Notes: a model not told the origin generated them from the sequence alone. A stretch of 64,000 nucleotides of DNA from Phenylobacterium deserti (GCF_003254705.1 NZ_QFYR01000001.1:1116001-1180000), one strand, 5' to 3'; counted from the first letter of the stretch, positions 36,195-47,551 are shown. Numbers and translations: made by a program.

Positions 36195-36970
36195 ATCCAG
36201 CTGCGCTCCCGAAGAATGCGCGCGTAGGTACGGCTGACGGGAACCTCCGAGCCGTCCTTGAGTGTGAGGGTGGCGCGGCCGTCGCTTCGCCGTGCGTCGG
36301 TGATGGCTGCGCGGGCGACCCACCAGGAGCGATGCACCTGGGCGCCTTCAATCCCCTCGAGTTCCGCCACGGCATCCGAAAGCCGCATCAGAATGAGGTC
36401 CTGCCCCCGGGAGGTGTGCAGCCGCAGATAATGGTCCTCGGCTTCCACTGCCCAGACCTCCGCGCCGCGCAGCTTCAGAGGCAGCCGTTCCAGAAAGCGA
36501 GGCGGCGCGGCCGCCGGAGGCGCCGCCTCGGTGACCAAGCGCTGCTCGGTAAGGACGTTCAGACTGGTCATGACCAGGGCCACCGACGTGACCGCGAGAA
36601 GCAGGCCGGGCGCATCCTCCAGGCCCACTTGCGCCCCGTAGAGGAGGCTGGAGAAGGCGGCGACCACCAAGGTGAAGGGCAGGGCCATGGCCAGCGAGGC
36701 GCCGACCACCCGCAGCCAGATGCGCCGGCGCTCCCCGTAGCCGAAGCGGAAGAGGCCCGCCACGAAGGAGCCCCAGATCCAGCCGACCAGCATCAAGGGG
36801 ACCCAGTAGACGAGGCGGCGGCTCAACGGCGCATCGCCTGACCCGAAAGCGCCGGAAAGGGCCAGGAAGAGGGCGGCGAACAAGCTGATGGTGACGCCGC
36901 GCACCCATCCCGACCGGCGGGTGTAGGGGCCCAGACGCCCCCGTGAAAACGCGCGGCGCTGCGCCGTCAT
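36191..36970 (-). CDS. Membrane-bound LytTR family DNA-binding regulator
   Basis: A 259-residue protein with four membrane spans in the first 140 residues (about 25-42, 54-75, 84-108, 118-138) and a C-terminal LytTR domain (LPLKLRGAEVWAVEAEDHYLRLHT ... VHRSWWVARAAI ... VPVSRTYARILRE). It therefore acts at the membrane and binds DNA directly. Such one-component LytTR proteins often control their own locus. The divergent gene at 37123 (DUF2306) is a possible target. Confidence 0.87.
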   Translation of the reverse strand: MTAQRRAFSRGRLGPYTRRSGWVRGVTISLFAALFLALSGAFGSGDAPLSRRLVYWVPLMLVGWIWGSFVAGLFRFGYGERRRIWLRVVGASLAMALPFTLVVAAFSSLLYGAQVGLEDAPGLLLAVTSVALVMTSLNVLTEQRLVTEAAPPAAAPPRFLERLPLKLRGAEVWAVEAEDHYLRLHTSRGQDLILMRLSDAVAELEGIEGAQVHRSWWVARAAITDARRSDGRATLTLKDGSEVPVSRTYARILRERSWI

Positions 36971-37122
36971 CGAAGCGCCGCCGTTCGCGAAGCGCCAACG
37001 GCGTCCGCCCGCCGCTCACGAAGCGAAGCTGTCAGCCGACGCATGCGCCTTTGCCTCCGCAGCCGCCCGGCCGCATCCCCGACGTCAACGGCGCCGCAGC
37101 GCCTTTTGAGCGGAGATAAAGG

Positions 37123-37668
37123 ATGTCATCTCAATCGCAAACGCCGCCGGTCCTCATGCCGTTCGGGACCCGGTTGTTGCTGAGCGCCGCGATCGGCTCC
37201 CTCATCATCTTCATCGCCCTGGCGCCTTCTGGGCCGCGCATCTACCGCTTGGCTCTTAACGCTCAGCCGCACCTGCCGGATCTGAAGCTGTTCGCGCACC
37301 TGCCGCTGGCCATCCAGCTTCACATCCTAGGCGCGCTTGGCGCCATCCTGCTTGGCGCCGCCCTGATGTGGCTGCGGAAAGGGCGGATCCTGCACCGGGC
37401 GGGCGGCTGGACCTGGGTCGGCCTGGTGGCGCTGGTGGCGGGCTCGTCCATGTTCATCAGGGGCGCGAACGGCGGCGGGCTGTCGATCCTGCACCTACTC
37501 ACCGGCTGGACCCTAATCACCCTGCCGCTAGCGGTGCTGTGGGCCAAGCGTCACCAGGTGCAGCGCCACCGCCGCGCCATGATGGGCCTCTTCTACGGCG
37601 GGTTCGTCATCAACCTGGCCTTCGCCTTCATTCCCGGCCGGACCATGTGGCAGCTGTTCTTCGGCTGA
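37123..37668 (+). CDS. DUF2306 family membrane protein
   Basis: A 181-residue protein with four to five membrane spans and DUF2306 features: IQLHILGALGAILLGAALMW, GWTWVGLVALVAGSSMFI, and the His-rich cytoplasmic loop AKRHQVQRHRRAMMGLFYGG. Function unknown. It is divergent from the LytTR gene (152-base gap), a pairing that suggests regulation by that protein. Confidence 0.82.
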   Translation: MSSQSQTPPVLMPFGTRLLLSAAIGSLIIFIALAPSGPRIYRLALNAQPHLPDLKLFAHLPLAIQLHILGALGAILLGAALMWLRKGRILHRAGGWTWVGLVALVAGSSMFIRGANGGGLSILHLLTGWTLITLPLAVLWAKRHQVQRHRRAMMGLFYGGFVINLAFAFIPGRTMWQLFFG

Positions 37669-37752
37669 GTCCGGGCCTTTACGCGCCGGGCGGGACTGCG
37701 TAGCAGGTCAGGCGCCGGCGATATCGGCGCGGCGCCCCGACCCAGAGTTTTC

Positions 37753-38700
37753 ATGTCCTCCGGCCTGCTCGCTCTTCTCGACGACGTCGCCACCATCGCC
37801 AAGGTCGCCGCCGCCTCCCTCGACGACGTCACGGGCGCGGCCGGCAAGGCCAGTTCCAAGGCGGTCGGCGTGGTGGTGGACGACACGGCAGTGACGCCCG
37901 GCTACGCCATGGGCTTCTCGCCCGACCGGGAGCTGCCGATCGTCTTCAAGATCGCGATCGGCTCGCTTCGCAACAAGTTCATCTTCCTGCTGCCGGGCGC
38001 CCTGCTGCTCAGCGCCTTTGCGCCCTGGGCGGTGACGCCGCTGCTGATGCTGGGGGGGGCCTACCTCTGCTTCGAAGCCGCCGAGAAGATCCTCGAGAGC
38101 TTCCACAAGGGGCACGACGAGGAGCTGGTCGAGCAGGCCGTGCTCGACGCGACCCAGTTGGAGAAGCAGCAGGTCAGCGGCGCCATCCGCACAGACCTCA
38201 TCCTGTCCGCCGAGATCACCGCCATCGCGCTTTCCGAGGTCGCCACGCGACCGCTGGCCATCCAGGCCGCCGCTCTGGCGCTCGTGGCCTTGCTGATCAC
38301 AGTCGGCGTCTACGGCGTCGTCGCCCTCATCGTGAAGCTGGACGACATCGGCCTGCACATGAGCCAACGGCCCAGCCGCGCGTCGCAGAGTGTCGGTCGC
38401 GCCTTGGTGAAGGGCATGCCGATCGTGCTCTCCGGCCTGGCGACCGTGGGCACGGCCGCGATGCTATGGGTCGGCGGCGGCATCCTGATCCACGGTCTGG
38501 AGCACTTCCACCTGACACCTATCCCGCACCTGGTGGAGGGCTTCGCTCATGCCGCCGCGGGCGTGCCCGTTATCGGGCCAGTGACCGGTTGGCTGGCGTT
38601 CGCAGTGGCTTCCGGCGTGCTTGGTCTCGTGCTCGGCGGAATCATTGCAGGGCTGCTTCACGTGTTACCGCTACCATCCGCCAAGACGAAAAGCCGTTAA
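37753..38700 (+). CDS. DUF808 family membrane protein
   Basis: A 315-residue membrane protein. SSGLLALLDDVATIAKVAAASLDDVTGAAGKA is the DUF808 (YedI-like) start, followed by several spans and KILESFHKGHDEE. The family is widespread and uncharacterised. It ends in a basic tail (AKTKSR). The stop is 163 bases before sucC, where the sucC promoter lies, so it is not part of that operon. Confidence 0.87.
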   Translation: MSSGLLALLDDVATIAKVAAASLDDVTGAAGKASSKAVGVVVDDTAVTPGYAMGFSPDRELPIVFKIAIGSLRNKFIFLLPGALLLSAFAPWAVTPLLMLGGAYLCFEAAEKILESFHKGHDEELVEQAVLDATQLEKQQVSGAIRTDLILSAEITAIALSEVATRPLAIQAAALALVALLITVGVYGVVALIVKLDDIGLHMSQRPSRASQSVGRALVKGMPIVLSGLATVGTAAMLWVGGGILIHGLEHFHLTPIPHLVEGFAHAAAGVPVIGPVTGWLAFAVASGVLGLVLGGIIAGLLHVLPLPSAKTKSR

Positions 38701-38783
38701 ACATCTGACCACTAAGGCTAAGTTCGCCTGACCTTGCGGGCTCGTCGCCGAGAAAAGACTGCGTTTTTCGGTCGCACGTGCGG

Positions 38784-38837
38784 TTGCCAGCCCAAGGCGT
38801 GGCGCCTATAACGCCCGCCACTCGCCGCAAGGGCGAG
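38784..38837 (+). promoter_or_regulatory. Promoter of the sucCDAB-lpd operon with 5' hairpin
   Basis: TTGCCA (38784-38789) and TATAAC (38807-38812) are separated by exactly 17 bases, an excellent alphaproteobacterial housekeeping promoter. Transcription should start near 38819. CTCGCC (38821-38826) and GGCGAG (38832-38837) would form a hairpin at the extreme 5' end of the mRNA, 26 bases before the sucC ATG, which could protect the message. Confidence 0.75.
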
Positions 38838-38863
38838 GCTTATAGGCAAGCGCCCGCGAGCTC

Positions 38864-40063
<1,200 letters not shown>

Positions 40064-40068
40064 GTTCG

Positions 40069-40947
40069 ATGTCGATCCTCATCGGTAAAGACACCCGCGT
40101 CATCTGCCAGGGCTTCACGGGCAAGCAGGGCACGTTCCACTCGGAACAGGCCATCGCCTACGGGACCAAGATGGTCGGCGGCACCACGCCCGGTAAGGGC
40201 GGCACGACCCACCTCGGCCTGCCGGTGTTCGACACCGTCCAGGAGGCGGTCAAGGAAACCGGCGCGGACGCCAGCGTGATCTACGTCCCGCCGCCGTTCG
40301 CGGCCGACGCGATCCTGGAAGCGATCGATGCGGAAGTTCCGCTCATCGTCTGCATCACCGAGGGCATCCCCGTGGCCGACATGGTCAAGGTGAAGCGCTC
40401 GCTGTCCGGCTCCAAGTCGCGCCTGATCGGCCCGAACTGCCCGGGCATCCTGACGCCGGGCGAAAGCAAGATCGGCATCATGCCTGGCAACATCTTCAAG
40501 AAGGGTTCCGTGGGCGTTGTTTCGCGCTCCGGGACGCTTACCTATGAGGCCGTGTTCCAGACCTCCGCGGTGGGCCTTGGCCAGACGACGGCCGTGGGCA
40601 TCGGCGGGGACCCGGTGAAGGGCACCGAGTTCATCGACGTGCTCGACATGTTCCTGAAGGACCCTGAGACCGAGTCGATCATCATGATCGGCGAGATCGG
40701 TGGTTCGGCCGAGGAAGAAGCCGCTGAATTCATCAAGAATTCATCGGTCAAGAAGCCTATGGTCGGGTTCATCGCGGGTCGTACGGCGCCTCCGGGCCGC
40801 CGGATGGGCCACGCCGGTGCGATCATCTCCGGCGGCAAGGGCGGCGCCGAGGACAAGATTGCTGCGATGGAAGCCGCGGGCATCCGCGTCTCGCCGTCGC
40901 CGGCGAAGCTGGGTGAAACCTTGGTCGAGGTGCTCAAGGGCGCCTGA
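40069..40947 (+). CDS. sucD: Succinyl-CoA synthetase alpha subunit
   Basis: A 292-residue subunit. The CoA-binding start is [19 protein letters not shown], and the phosphorylated active-site His is in [18 protein letters not shown] and [12 protein letters not shown] are also typical. ATG 40069 begins five bases after the sucC stop. The longer open frame upstream runs inside sucC and is not coding. Confidence 0.97.
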   Translation: MSILIGKDTRVICQGFTGKQGTFHSEQAIAYGTKMVGGTTPGKGGTTHLGLPVFDTVQEAVKETGADASVIYVPPPFAADAILEAIDAEVPLIVCITEGIPVADMVKVKRSLSGSKSRLIGPNCPGILTPGESKIGIMPGNIFKKGSVGVVSRSGTLTYEAVFQTSAVGLGQTTAVGIGGDPVKGTEFIDVLDMFLKDPETESIIMIGEIGGSAEEEAAEFIKNSSVKKPMVGFIAGRTAPPGRRMGHAGAIISGGKGGAEDKIAAMEAAGIRVSPSPAKLGETLVEVLKGA

Positions 40948-41032
40948 GACCCATATTTTGACGTAAGGGCGGTCCGCGCTCGGCTCCTCTGATCAGAAGC
41001 TCCGCGGCCCGGACCTCCGGAAGGCGGACGAG

Positions 41033-43984
41033 ATGGCGGACGACGCGGGTCTTATCAACGAGGTTCTGGCGGAGACCTCGTTCCTCTACGGCGGCAATGC
41101 GGCCTTCGTTGAGGACCTCTACGCCCAGTGGGCGGCCGACCCGAGTTCGGTCGAGCCCTCGTGGCAGGCGTTCTTCGCTTCCCTGGCCGACCGGGCCGAG
41201 GAAGTGAAGCGCGCGGCCGCAAAGCCCGCCTGGAGCAAACCTTCCGCGCCCCAGCCGCGGCCCGAGTGGCTGTCGGCCCTCGACGGCATGTGGCCGGCCG
41301 TTCAGGCCAAGGTCGAGAAGAAGATCGCCGACCGCGCTCCGGCGGCTTCGGCCGACGCTGTGCGCGCCGCGACCCTCGACAGCTTGCGCGCCATCATGAT
41401 GATCCGCGCCTACCGCATGCGCGGCCATCTGAAGGCCAATCTCGACCCGCTGAACATCGCCACCACGCCGGGCGATGCGTCGGAGTTGGATCCGGCGACC
41501 TACGGCTTCACGGAAGCCGACTTCGACCGTCCGATCTTCCTTGACTACGTGCTGGGTCTCGAGACCTCGACCCTGCGCGAGATCCTGACGATCCTGCGCC
41601 GCACCTACTGCGGCAACGTCGGCGTGCAGTACATGCACATCTCCGACCCCAAGGAGAAATCCTGGCTGCAGGAGCGCATCGAAGGCCGCGACAAGGAGAT
41701 CATCTTCACCAAGGAAGGCAAGATCGCCATCCTGAAGAAGCTGATCGCCACCGAAGGCTTCGAGCGTTTCCTCCATCGCCGCTTCCCGGGCACCAAGCGC
41801 TTCGGTCTCGACGGCGGCGAGGCGATGGTCCCGGCGCTCGAGCAGATCATCAAGCGGGGCGGCGCCCTGGGCGTGAAGGACATCGTCTTGGGTATGCCGC
41901 ACCGCGGCCGCCTCAACGTCCTCGCCGCCGTGATGGGCAAGCCTTACCACGTCATTTTCCACGAGTTCCAAGGCGGCTCGTCTGTCCCCTCGGACATCGA
42001 GGGTTCGGGCGACGTGAAGTATCACCTGGGCGCCTCGTCGGACCGTGAGTTCGACGGCAACAGCGTCCACCTGTCGTTGACGGCGAACCCCTCGCACCTC
42101 GAGATCGTCAACCCGGTCGTCATCGGCAAGGTGCGCGCCAAGCAAGCCTTCACCCTGCGCGAAACCCCGGACGCGGGCCGCGGCCACGTGCTGCCGCTGC
42201 TGCTGCACGGCGATGCGGCCTTCGCCGGCCAAGGCGTGGTGGCCGAGTGCTTCGCCCTGTCTGGCCTCAAGGGCTACGGCGTCGGCGGCACCATCCACTT
42301 CATCGTCAACAACCAGATCGGCTTCACGACGAGCCCCAAGAACTCGCGCTCGTCGCCCTATCCGTCCGACGTGGCCATGATGGTGGAAGCTCCGATCTTC
42401 CACGTGAACGGCGACGATCCGGAAGCCGTGGTCTTCGCCGCCAAGGTGGCCACCGAGTACCGGCAGCAGTTCGGCAAGGACGTCGTCATCGACATGTTCT
42501 GCTATCGCCGGTTCGGCCACAACGAGGGCGACGATCCGACGATGACGCAGCCCTTGATGTACGCGAAGATCAAGGACCATCCGTCGGTGCGCCAGCTGTA
42601 CTCGACCCGCCTCGTCGCCGATGGCGTGGTCAGCCAGCCGGAAGTCGACACCCTGCTGGCCGAGTTCGACGAGTACCTCGACAGGGAGTTCGACGCCGGC
42701 AAGAGCTACAAGGCCGATAAGGCTGACTGGCTGGACGGCAAGTGGTCCGGCCTGAAGCTGCCGGGCACGGAAGAAAGCGGCGTCACCGGCGTCGCCAAGA
42801 CCAAGCTGCTGGACCTCGGTCGCAAGATCACCTCGATCCCCGAGGCGCTCACCGTCCACAAGACGGTCGAACGCGTCATCAACGGTCGCCGCGATGCGAT
42901 CGAAAAGGGTGAGGGGATCGACTGGGGGACGGGCGAGCACCTGGCCTTTGCTACCCTGCTCGACCAGGGCTATCCGGTCCGCCTGTCCGGCCAGGACAGC
43001 ATTCGGGGCACCTTCACCCACCGCCACGCCGGCCTGATCGACCAGAAGACCGAGCAGCTCTACTTCCCCCTCCGCAACCTAGGTCCGAACCAGGCGCACT
43101 TCGAGGTGCTGAACTCGGCGCTGTCGGAAGAGGCGGTGCTGGGCTTCGAGTACGGCTTCTCGCTGACCGATCCGAACACCCTGACCATGTGGGAAGCCCA
43201 GTTCGGCGACTTCGCCAACGGCGCCCAAGTGGTCGTGGACCAGTTCATCTCGTCGGGCGAGCGCAAGTGGCTGCGCATGAGCGGCCTCGTCATGCTGCTT
43301 CCGCACGGCTACGAGGGCCAAGGCCCGGAGCACTCCTCCGCGCGTCTCGAGCGCTATCTGCAGATGTGCGCCGAAGACAACATGCAGGTCATCTATCCGA
43401 CCACGCCTGCGAACTACTTCCACGCCCTGCGTCGTCAGGTGCTCCGCGAGTTCCGCAAGCCGCTGATCGTGATGACGCCCAAGAGCCTGCTACGCCACAA
43501 GCGTGCGGTCTCGACTATGGCCGACTTCGCCGAAGGCTCGAAGTTCCATCGCGTCCTGCTGGACGGCGCCCAGACGGGCGCCGACGTGGGCGGGGTGACG
43601 CTGAAGCCGGACGCGGAGATCAAGCGCGTGCTGATCTGCTCGGGCAAGGTCTACTACGACCTGATCGAGCATCGCGCGAAGACCGGCCGCGACGATGTTT
43701 ACATCCTGCGCCTCGAGCAGTTCTACCCCTGGCCGCTGAAGTCGCTCTCCAACGAGCTGAAGCGGTTCAAGAACGCCGAGCTGGCCTGGGTGCAGGAAGA
43801 GCCGAAGAACATGGGCGGCTGGACCTTCGTCGATCCGTGGCTGGAGCTGACCCTGGAGCGCATCAACGTCGCCTCCAAGCGCGCCCGCTACGTCGGCCGT
43901 CCGGCCTCGGCTTCTCCGGCCGCCGGCCTGATGAGCCGCCACCTGAAAGAACTCGAAGCCTTCCTCACCGAAGCCTTCGCCTGA
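41033..43984 (+). CDS. sucA: 2-oxoglutarate dehydrogenase E1 component
   Basis: A 983-residue thiamine-diphosphate enzyme that decarboxylates 2-oxoglutarate and passes the succinyl group to SucB. ETSFLYGGNAAFVEDLYAQW starts the E2-contact region; GMPHRGRLNVL, HLGASSDREF, the thiamine/metal site GDDPEAVVFAAKVA and FGHNEGDDPTMTQP follow; ILRLEQFYPWP is near the end. The 85-base gap to sucD has no strong terminator, so it belongs to the sucC operon. Confidence 0.97.
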   Translation: MADDAGLINEVLAETSFLYGGNAAFVEDLYAQWAADPSSVEPSWQAFFASLADRAEEVKRAAAKPAWSKPSAPQPRPEWLSALDGMWPAVQAKVEKKIADRAPAASADAVRAATLDSLRAIMMIRAYRMRGHLKANLDPLNIATTPGDASELDPATYGFTEADFDRPIFLDYVLGLETSTLREILTILRRTYCGNVGVQYMHISDPKEKSWLQERIEGRDKEIIFTKEGKIAILKKLIATEGFERFLHRRFPGTKRFGLDGGEAMVPALEQIIKRGGALGVKDIVLGMPHRGRLNVLAAVMGKPYHVIFHEFQGGSSVPSDIEGSGDVKYHLGASSDREFDGNSVHLSLTANPSHLEIVNPVVIGKVRAKQAFTLRETPDAGRGHVLPLLLHGDAAFAGQGVVAECFALSGLKGYGVGGTIHFIVNNQIGFTTSPKNSRSSPYPSDVAMMVEAPIFHVNGDDPEAVVFAAKVATEYRQQFGKDVVIDMFCYRRFGHNEGDDPTMTQPLMYAKIKDHPSVRQLYSTRLVADGVVSQPEVDTLLAEFDEYLDREFDAGKSYKADKADWLDGKWSGLKLPGTEESGVTGVAKTKLLDLGRKITSIPEALTVHKTVERVINGRRDAIEKGEGIDWGTGEHLAFATLLDQGYPVRLSGQDSIRGTFTHRHAGLIDQKTEQLYFPLRNLGPNQAHFEVLNSALSEEAVLGFEYGFSLTDPNTLTMWEAQFGDFANGAQVVVDQFISSGERKWLRMSGLVMLLPHGYEGQGPEHSSARLERYLQMCAEDNMQVIYPTTPANYFHALRRQVLREFRKPLIVMTPKSLLRHKRAVSTMADFAEGSKFHRVLLDGAQTGADVGGVTLKPDAEIKRVLICSGKVYYDLIEHRAKTGRDDVYILRLEQFYPWPLKSLSNELKRFKNAELAWVQEEPKNMGGWTFVDPWLELTLERINVASKRARYVGRPASASPAAGLMSRHLKELEAFLTEAFA

Positions 43985-44029
43985 CCTGATCCGTAGACAG
44001 AGCAAAAGACCTCAAGGAGCGCACCCCCA

Positions 44030-45313
44030 ATGGCCGACATCATGACGCCAGTGCTTGGCGAGTCCGTCACCGAAGCCACGGTGGCGCGCTGGACCAAGAA
44101 GGCCGGCGACGCGGTGCGCAAGGACGAGATCCTCGTCGAGCTGGAAACTGACAAGGTCTCGCTGGAAGTCGCGGCTCCCGCCGACGGCGTTCTGGCCGAG
44201 ATCGCGGCGGCGGAAGGCGCGACGGTTGAGCCCGGCACGGTGCTGGGCCGCGTGACCGAAGGTGCGGCCGGCTCCGCCGGCGCTGGTTCCGCCCCGACCG
44301 CCAGCCCCGCCCCGACGGCGGCGCCGTCTTCCACGCCGACGCCGGTTCCGGCGGGCGAGCTGCAGCCGGAGGCGACCCCCGGCAAGCCCGTGCCGACCTC
44401 CACAGCCGTGCCGGACACCAGCGCGCCCAAGAGCGAGCCGGTGCTGGCCCCGTCAGCCCAACGCGTCGCGGCCGAGAACAACCTGAACCCTGCAGCTATC
44501 TCGGGCACCGGAAAGGGCGGTCGGGTCACCAAGGGCGACGCCCTGGCGGCTCTGGAAGCTCGCGCCAACGCTCCGGCGCCGGCCGCTGCTCCGTCGGCCC
44601 CGCGTGAAATCCACGCTCGCGAGGAGCGGGTCCGCATGACCCGCCTGCGCCAGACGATCGCGCGCCGGCTGAAGGAAGCCCAGAACAGCGCCGCCATGCT
44701 GACCACCTTCAACGAGGTGGACATGAGCGCGGTGATGGCGCTGCGGAACCAGTACAAGGACAGCTTCGAGAAGCGTCACGGCGTGAAGCTGGGCTTCATG
44801 AGCCTGTTCACCAAGGCCGTGGTTCACGCGCTGAAGCAGGTGCCGGACGTCAACGCCGAGATCGACGGCCAGGACATCATCTACAAGAACCACTACGACA
44901 TCGGCGTCGCTGTCGGCACTGAGAAGGGTCTCGTGGTTCCGGTGGTCCGTGACGCCGACGCCCTGGGACTCGCCGAGATCGAAAAGGAAATCGGCGCCCT
45001 GGCGAAGAAGGCCCGCGACGGTCAACTTTCGCTGGAAGACCTGCAGGGCGGCACCTTCACGATCACCAACGGCGGCATCTACGGCTCGCTGATGTCGACG
45101 CCGATCCTGAACGCTCCGCAGTCGGGCATCCTGGGCATGCACAAGATCCAGGAGCGTCCGATGGTGGTGAACGGCCAGATCGTCGTCCGTCCGATGATGT
45201 ACCTGGCGCTCAGCTACGATCACCGGATCGTCGACGGCAAGGGCGCGGTGACCTTCCTGGTGCACGTGAAGGACGCCATTGAAGACCCGCAGCGCCTGCT
45301 GCTGGACGTCTAA
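44030..45313 (+). CDS. sucB: Dihydrolipoyl succinyltransferase (E2)
   Basis: A 427-residue E2. One lipoyl domain with Lys 42 ([11 protein letters not shown]), a Pro/Ala/Thr-rich linker (about 80-145), an E3/E1-binding domain ([22 protein letters not shown]) and the catalytic domain ending in [14 protein letters not shown] (His 398, Asp 402). CAAGGAGC lies 12 bases before the ATG. It forms the core of the 2-oxoglutarate dehydrogenase complex. Confidence 0.97.
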   Translation: MADIMTPVLGESVTEATVARWTKKAGDAVRKDEILVELETDKVSLEVAAPADGVLAEIAAAEGATVEPGTVLGRVTEGAAGSAGAGSAPTASPAPTAAPSSTPTPVPAGELQPEATPGKPVPTSTAVPDTSAPKSEPVLAPSAQRVAAENNLNPAAISGTGKGGRVTKGDALAALEARANAPAPAAAPSAPREIHAREERVRMTRLRQTIARRLKEAQNSAAMLTTFNEVDMSAVMALRNQYKDSFEKRHGVKLGFMSLFTKAVVHALKQVPDVNAEIDGQDIIYKNHYDIGVAVGTEKGLVVPVVRDADALGLAEIEKEIGALAKKARDGQLSLEDLQGGTFTITNGGIYGSLMSTPILNAPQSGILGMHKIQERPMVVNGQIVVRPMMYLALSYDHRIVDGKGAVTFLVHVKDAIEDPQRLLLDV

Positions 45314-45331
45314 GACCCACATCGCTTCTCA

Positions 45332-45374
45332 TGGCGGAGGGCGCGGCCGATCGGCAGGCGACCTCCGCCTTCTT
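45332..45374 (+). terminator. Hairpin between sucB and lpd (attenuator or partial terminator)
   Basis: GGCGGAGG (45332-45339) pairs perfectly with CCTCCGCC (45361-45368), followed by TTCTTC. The tract is poorer than a full terminator, and lpd follows 20 bases later, so it may lower lpd transcription or stabilise the upstream mRNA. Confidence 0.5.
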
Positions 45375-45394
45375 CACATCCAGGCAGGCGCAAC

Positions 45395-46801
45395 ATGGCT
45401 GAGACCACCACCTACGACGTCGTCATCATCGGGGGCGGCCCCGGCGGCTACAACGCCGCGATCCGGGCCGGCCAGCTCGGCCTGAAGGTCGCCTGCGTGG
45501 AGAAGCGCACGACCCTTGGCGGCACCTGCCTGAACGTGGGCTGCATTCCCTCCAAGGCGATGCTGCACGCGTCGGAGCTGTTCGATGCGGCCAACACCGA
45601 GTTCGCGACCTTGGGCATCGAGGTGCAGCCCAAGCTCAACCTGCCTCAGATGATGAAGCAGAAGGCCGACTCGGTCGGCCAGCTCACCAAGGGCATTGAG
45701 TTCCTCTTCAAGAAGAACAAGGTCGACTGGGTGAAGGGCGCCGGCAAGATCGCGGGGCCCAATCGCGTCGAGGTCACGGCCGAGGACGGCTCCGTCCGCG
45801 TGCTGGAATCCAAGGATATCGTGATCGCCACGGGCTCTGAGCCGGCCGGCCTGCCGGGCGTCACCGTCGACAACAACCGCATCGTGGACTCCACCGGCGC
45901 CCTGTCGCTGCCGGAAGTGCCCAAAAGCCTGATCGTCATCGGCGCGGGCATTATCGGACTGGAGCTGGGCTCCGTGTGGCGCCGCCTTGGCGCCAAGGTG
46001 ACGGTGGTCGAGTACCTGGACCGCATCTCGCCCGGCATGGACGCCGAGATGGCGAAGACCTTCCAGCGCTCCCTGACCAAGCAGGGCATGGAGTTCAAGC
46101 TGGGCGCGAAGGTCACCGGCGCGAAGGCGTCTAAGACGGGCGTCAGCCTCACCGTCGAGCCGGTCGCCGGCGGCGCGGCCGAGACGATCGAAGCCGACTA
46201 CGTCCTGCTGGCCATCGGTCGTTGGCCCTACACGGAAGGGCTCGGCCTGGAGAACGTCGGCATCACGGCCGACAAGCGCGGCTTCATCGAGACCAACCAC
46301 TGGCGCACCAGCGCGCCGGGCGTCTGGGCGATCGGCGACGTGACCCATGGCCCGATGCTGGCGCACAAGGCCGAAGATGAGGCGGTGGCGGCCATCGAGA
46401 CGATCGCGGGCAAGGCGGGCCACGTGAACTACGGCCTGATCCCGAGCGTCGTCTACACCGTGCCGGAAGTGGCGTGGGTCGGCCGCAACGAGGAAGAACT
46501 GAAGGCCGCGGGCGTGCCCTACAAGGTCGGCAAGTTCCCGTTCACGGCCAACAGCCGCGCCAAGATCAATCACGAGGCCGAGGGCTTCGTGAAGATCCTG
46601 GCCGATCCCAAGACGGACGAAATCCTCGGCGCCCACCTCCTGGGGCCGCAGGTCTCCGAAATGGTCGGCGAGTACTGTGTCGCCATGGAGTTCAAGGCGG
46701 CGTCGGAAGACGTGGCCCGCACCTGCCACCCGCACCCCACCCGCTCCGAAGCCCTGCGCCAGGCGGCCATGGGCGTGGAAGGGTGGACCATGCAGGCTTG
46801 A
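45395..46801 (+). CDS. lpdA: Dihydrolipoyl dehydrogenase (E3)
   Basis: A 468-residue FAD disulfide oxidoreductase. FAD fold DVVIIGGGPGGYNAA, redox pair Cys 45 and Cys 50 in GGTCLNVGCIPSK, NAD fold IVIGAGIIGLELG, and the C-terminal catalytic His-Glu in CHPHPTRSEAL. It reoxidises the lipoyl group of SucB. Its stop overlaps a TTG start of the next gene. Confidence 0.97.
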   Translation: MAETTTYDVVIIGGGPGGYNAAIRAGQLGLKVACVEKRTTLGGTCLNVGCIPSKAMLHASELFDAANTEFATLGIEVQPKLNLPQMMKQKADSVGQLTKGIEFLFKKNKVDWVKGAGKIAGPNRVEVTAEDGSVRVLESKDIVIATGSEPAGLPGVTVDNNRIVDSTGALSLPEVPKSLIVIGAGIIGLELGSVWRRLGAKVTVVEYLDRISPGMDAEMAKTFQRSLTKQGMEFKLGAKVTGAKASKTGVSLTVEPVAGGAAETIEADYVLLAIGRWPYTEGLGLENVGITADKRGFIETNHWRTSAPGVWAIGDVTHGPMLAHKAEDEAVAAIETIAGKAGHVNYGLIPSVVYTVPEVAWVGRNEEELKAAGVPYKVGKFPFTANSRAKINHEAEGFVKILADPKTDEILGAHLLGPQVSEMVGEYCVAMEFKAASEDVARTCHPHPTRSEALRQAAMGVEGWTMQA

Positions 46802-47241
46802 TCGAAAGCCTAGAGATCCGAAAGGCGAGGCCGGAAGAAATTCCGGCCTGCGCCGACCTCTACCTGAAGGTCCTCGTCGACACCTTCACCTGGCTGGAGC
46901 CGGAGCGGCACCGGCGAGAGGACTTCCTCAATTCCGTGCGCGACGAGGACATCTACGTCGCGGTCGAGAACGGCCAAGTCGTCGGCCTCGCCGGCTTCTA
47001 CCGACCGCAGAACTTTCTCCATTCTCTTTATGTGCTGGATCGCGGCCGCGGCGTCGGCAAGGCGCTGCTCGACCATGTCAGCGCCCAGGCGAGCGGCCCT
47101 GTTTCCCTGAAGGTCCAGTCCGCCAATCACAAGGCGCAGCGGTTCTATGAGCGTGAGGGCTTCGTTTGCGTCGAAGAAGGGCGCGACTGGGGCTCGGACA
47201 TCGATTGGCGGCGGCTCGTGCGAGTGCGCGCCGAAACTTGA
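46798..47241 (+). CDS. GNAT N-acetyltransferase coupled to lpdA
   Basis: A 147-residue acetyltransferase beginning at TTG 46798, which overlaps the lpdA stop (TTGA); no later in-frame ATG keeps the N-terminal strand (LEIRKARPEEIPACADLYLKV). The fold is clear: YVAVENGQVVGLAGFY, the acetyl-CoA loop in LDRGRGVGKALLDHV and SANHKAQRFYEREGFV. Its position at the end of a TCA operon suggests coexpression with the 2-oxoglutarate dehydrogenase complex; whether it acetylates these enzymes or an unrelated molecule is unknown. Confidence 0.8.
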   Translation: MIESLEIRKARPEEIPACADLYLKVLVDTFTWLEPERHRREDFLNSVRDEDIYVAVENGQVVGLAGFYRPQNFLHSLYVLDRGRGVGKALLDHVSAQASGPVSLKVQSANHKAQRFYEREGFVCVEEGRDWGSDIDWRRLVRVRAET

Positions 47242-47296
47242 GTTGCCAATCTGCGGTTGCGCGCTCAGGTTCTAGTTCCTTGAGTAGGAGCTGCAC

Positions 47297-47551
47297 ATGA
47301 TCGCTCTGCTGCTGGTCTCAAACCTGCTGGCCGCCGCCCCTGCACCCGTAGCCGCTCCGCCATTGGTCGGAAGGGTCGGCGGCCGGGTCTATACTCTGCC
47401 AAGCCCCTCGAGGTGCCCCGAGGGGCGGCTGTCTCACACGCTTGCGACGGACGATCTCGTGTTCCGGTCCGCGCGCGAAGACGCCAAGGTGAAGAAGCTG
47501 GCCGACGAGCCGCCAGCCACAGCCTGTCTGGCGACGGGGCTTCGGAAATGA
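47297..47551 (+). CDS. Small exported hypothetical protein (84 aa)
   Basis: An 84-residue protein with a signal peptide (ALLLVSNLLAAAPAPVAAP). The remainder is polar with two cysteines (SRCPEG and TACLATG), which could form a periplasmic disulfide. GAGTAGGAG precedes the ATG. The stop overlaps the next start (ATGA). No family recognised; the signal peptide and the coupled partner support it. Confidence 0.55.
   Translation: MIALLLVSNLLAAAPAPVAAPPLVGRVGGRVYTLPSPSRCPEGRLSHTLATDDLVFRSAREDAKVKKLADEPPATACLATGLRK

Noticed and set aside
40934-43027. Long open minus-strand frame (about 697 codons) opposite sucD-sucA
   Set aside because: Same reason: antisense of a complete, motif-rich gene, with low-complexity composition.
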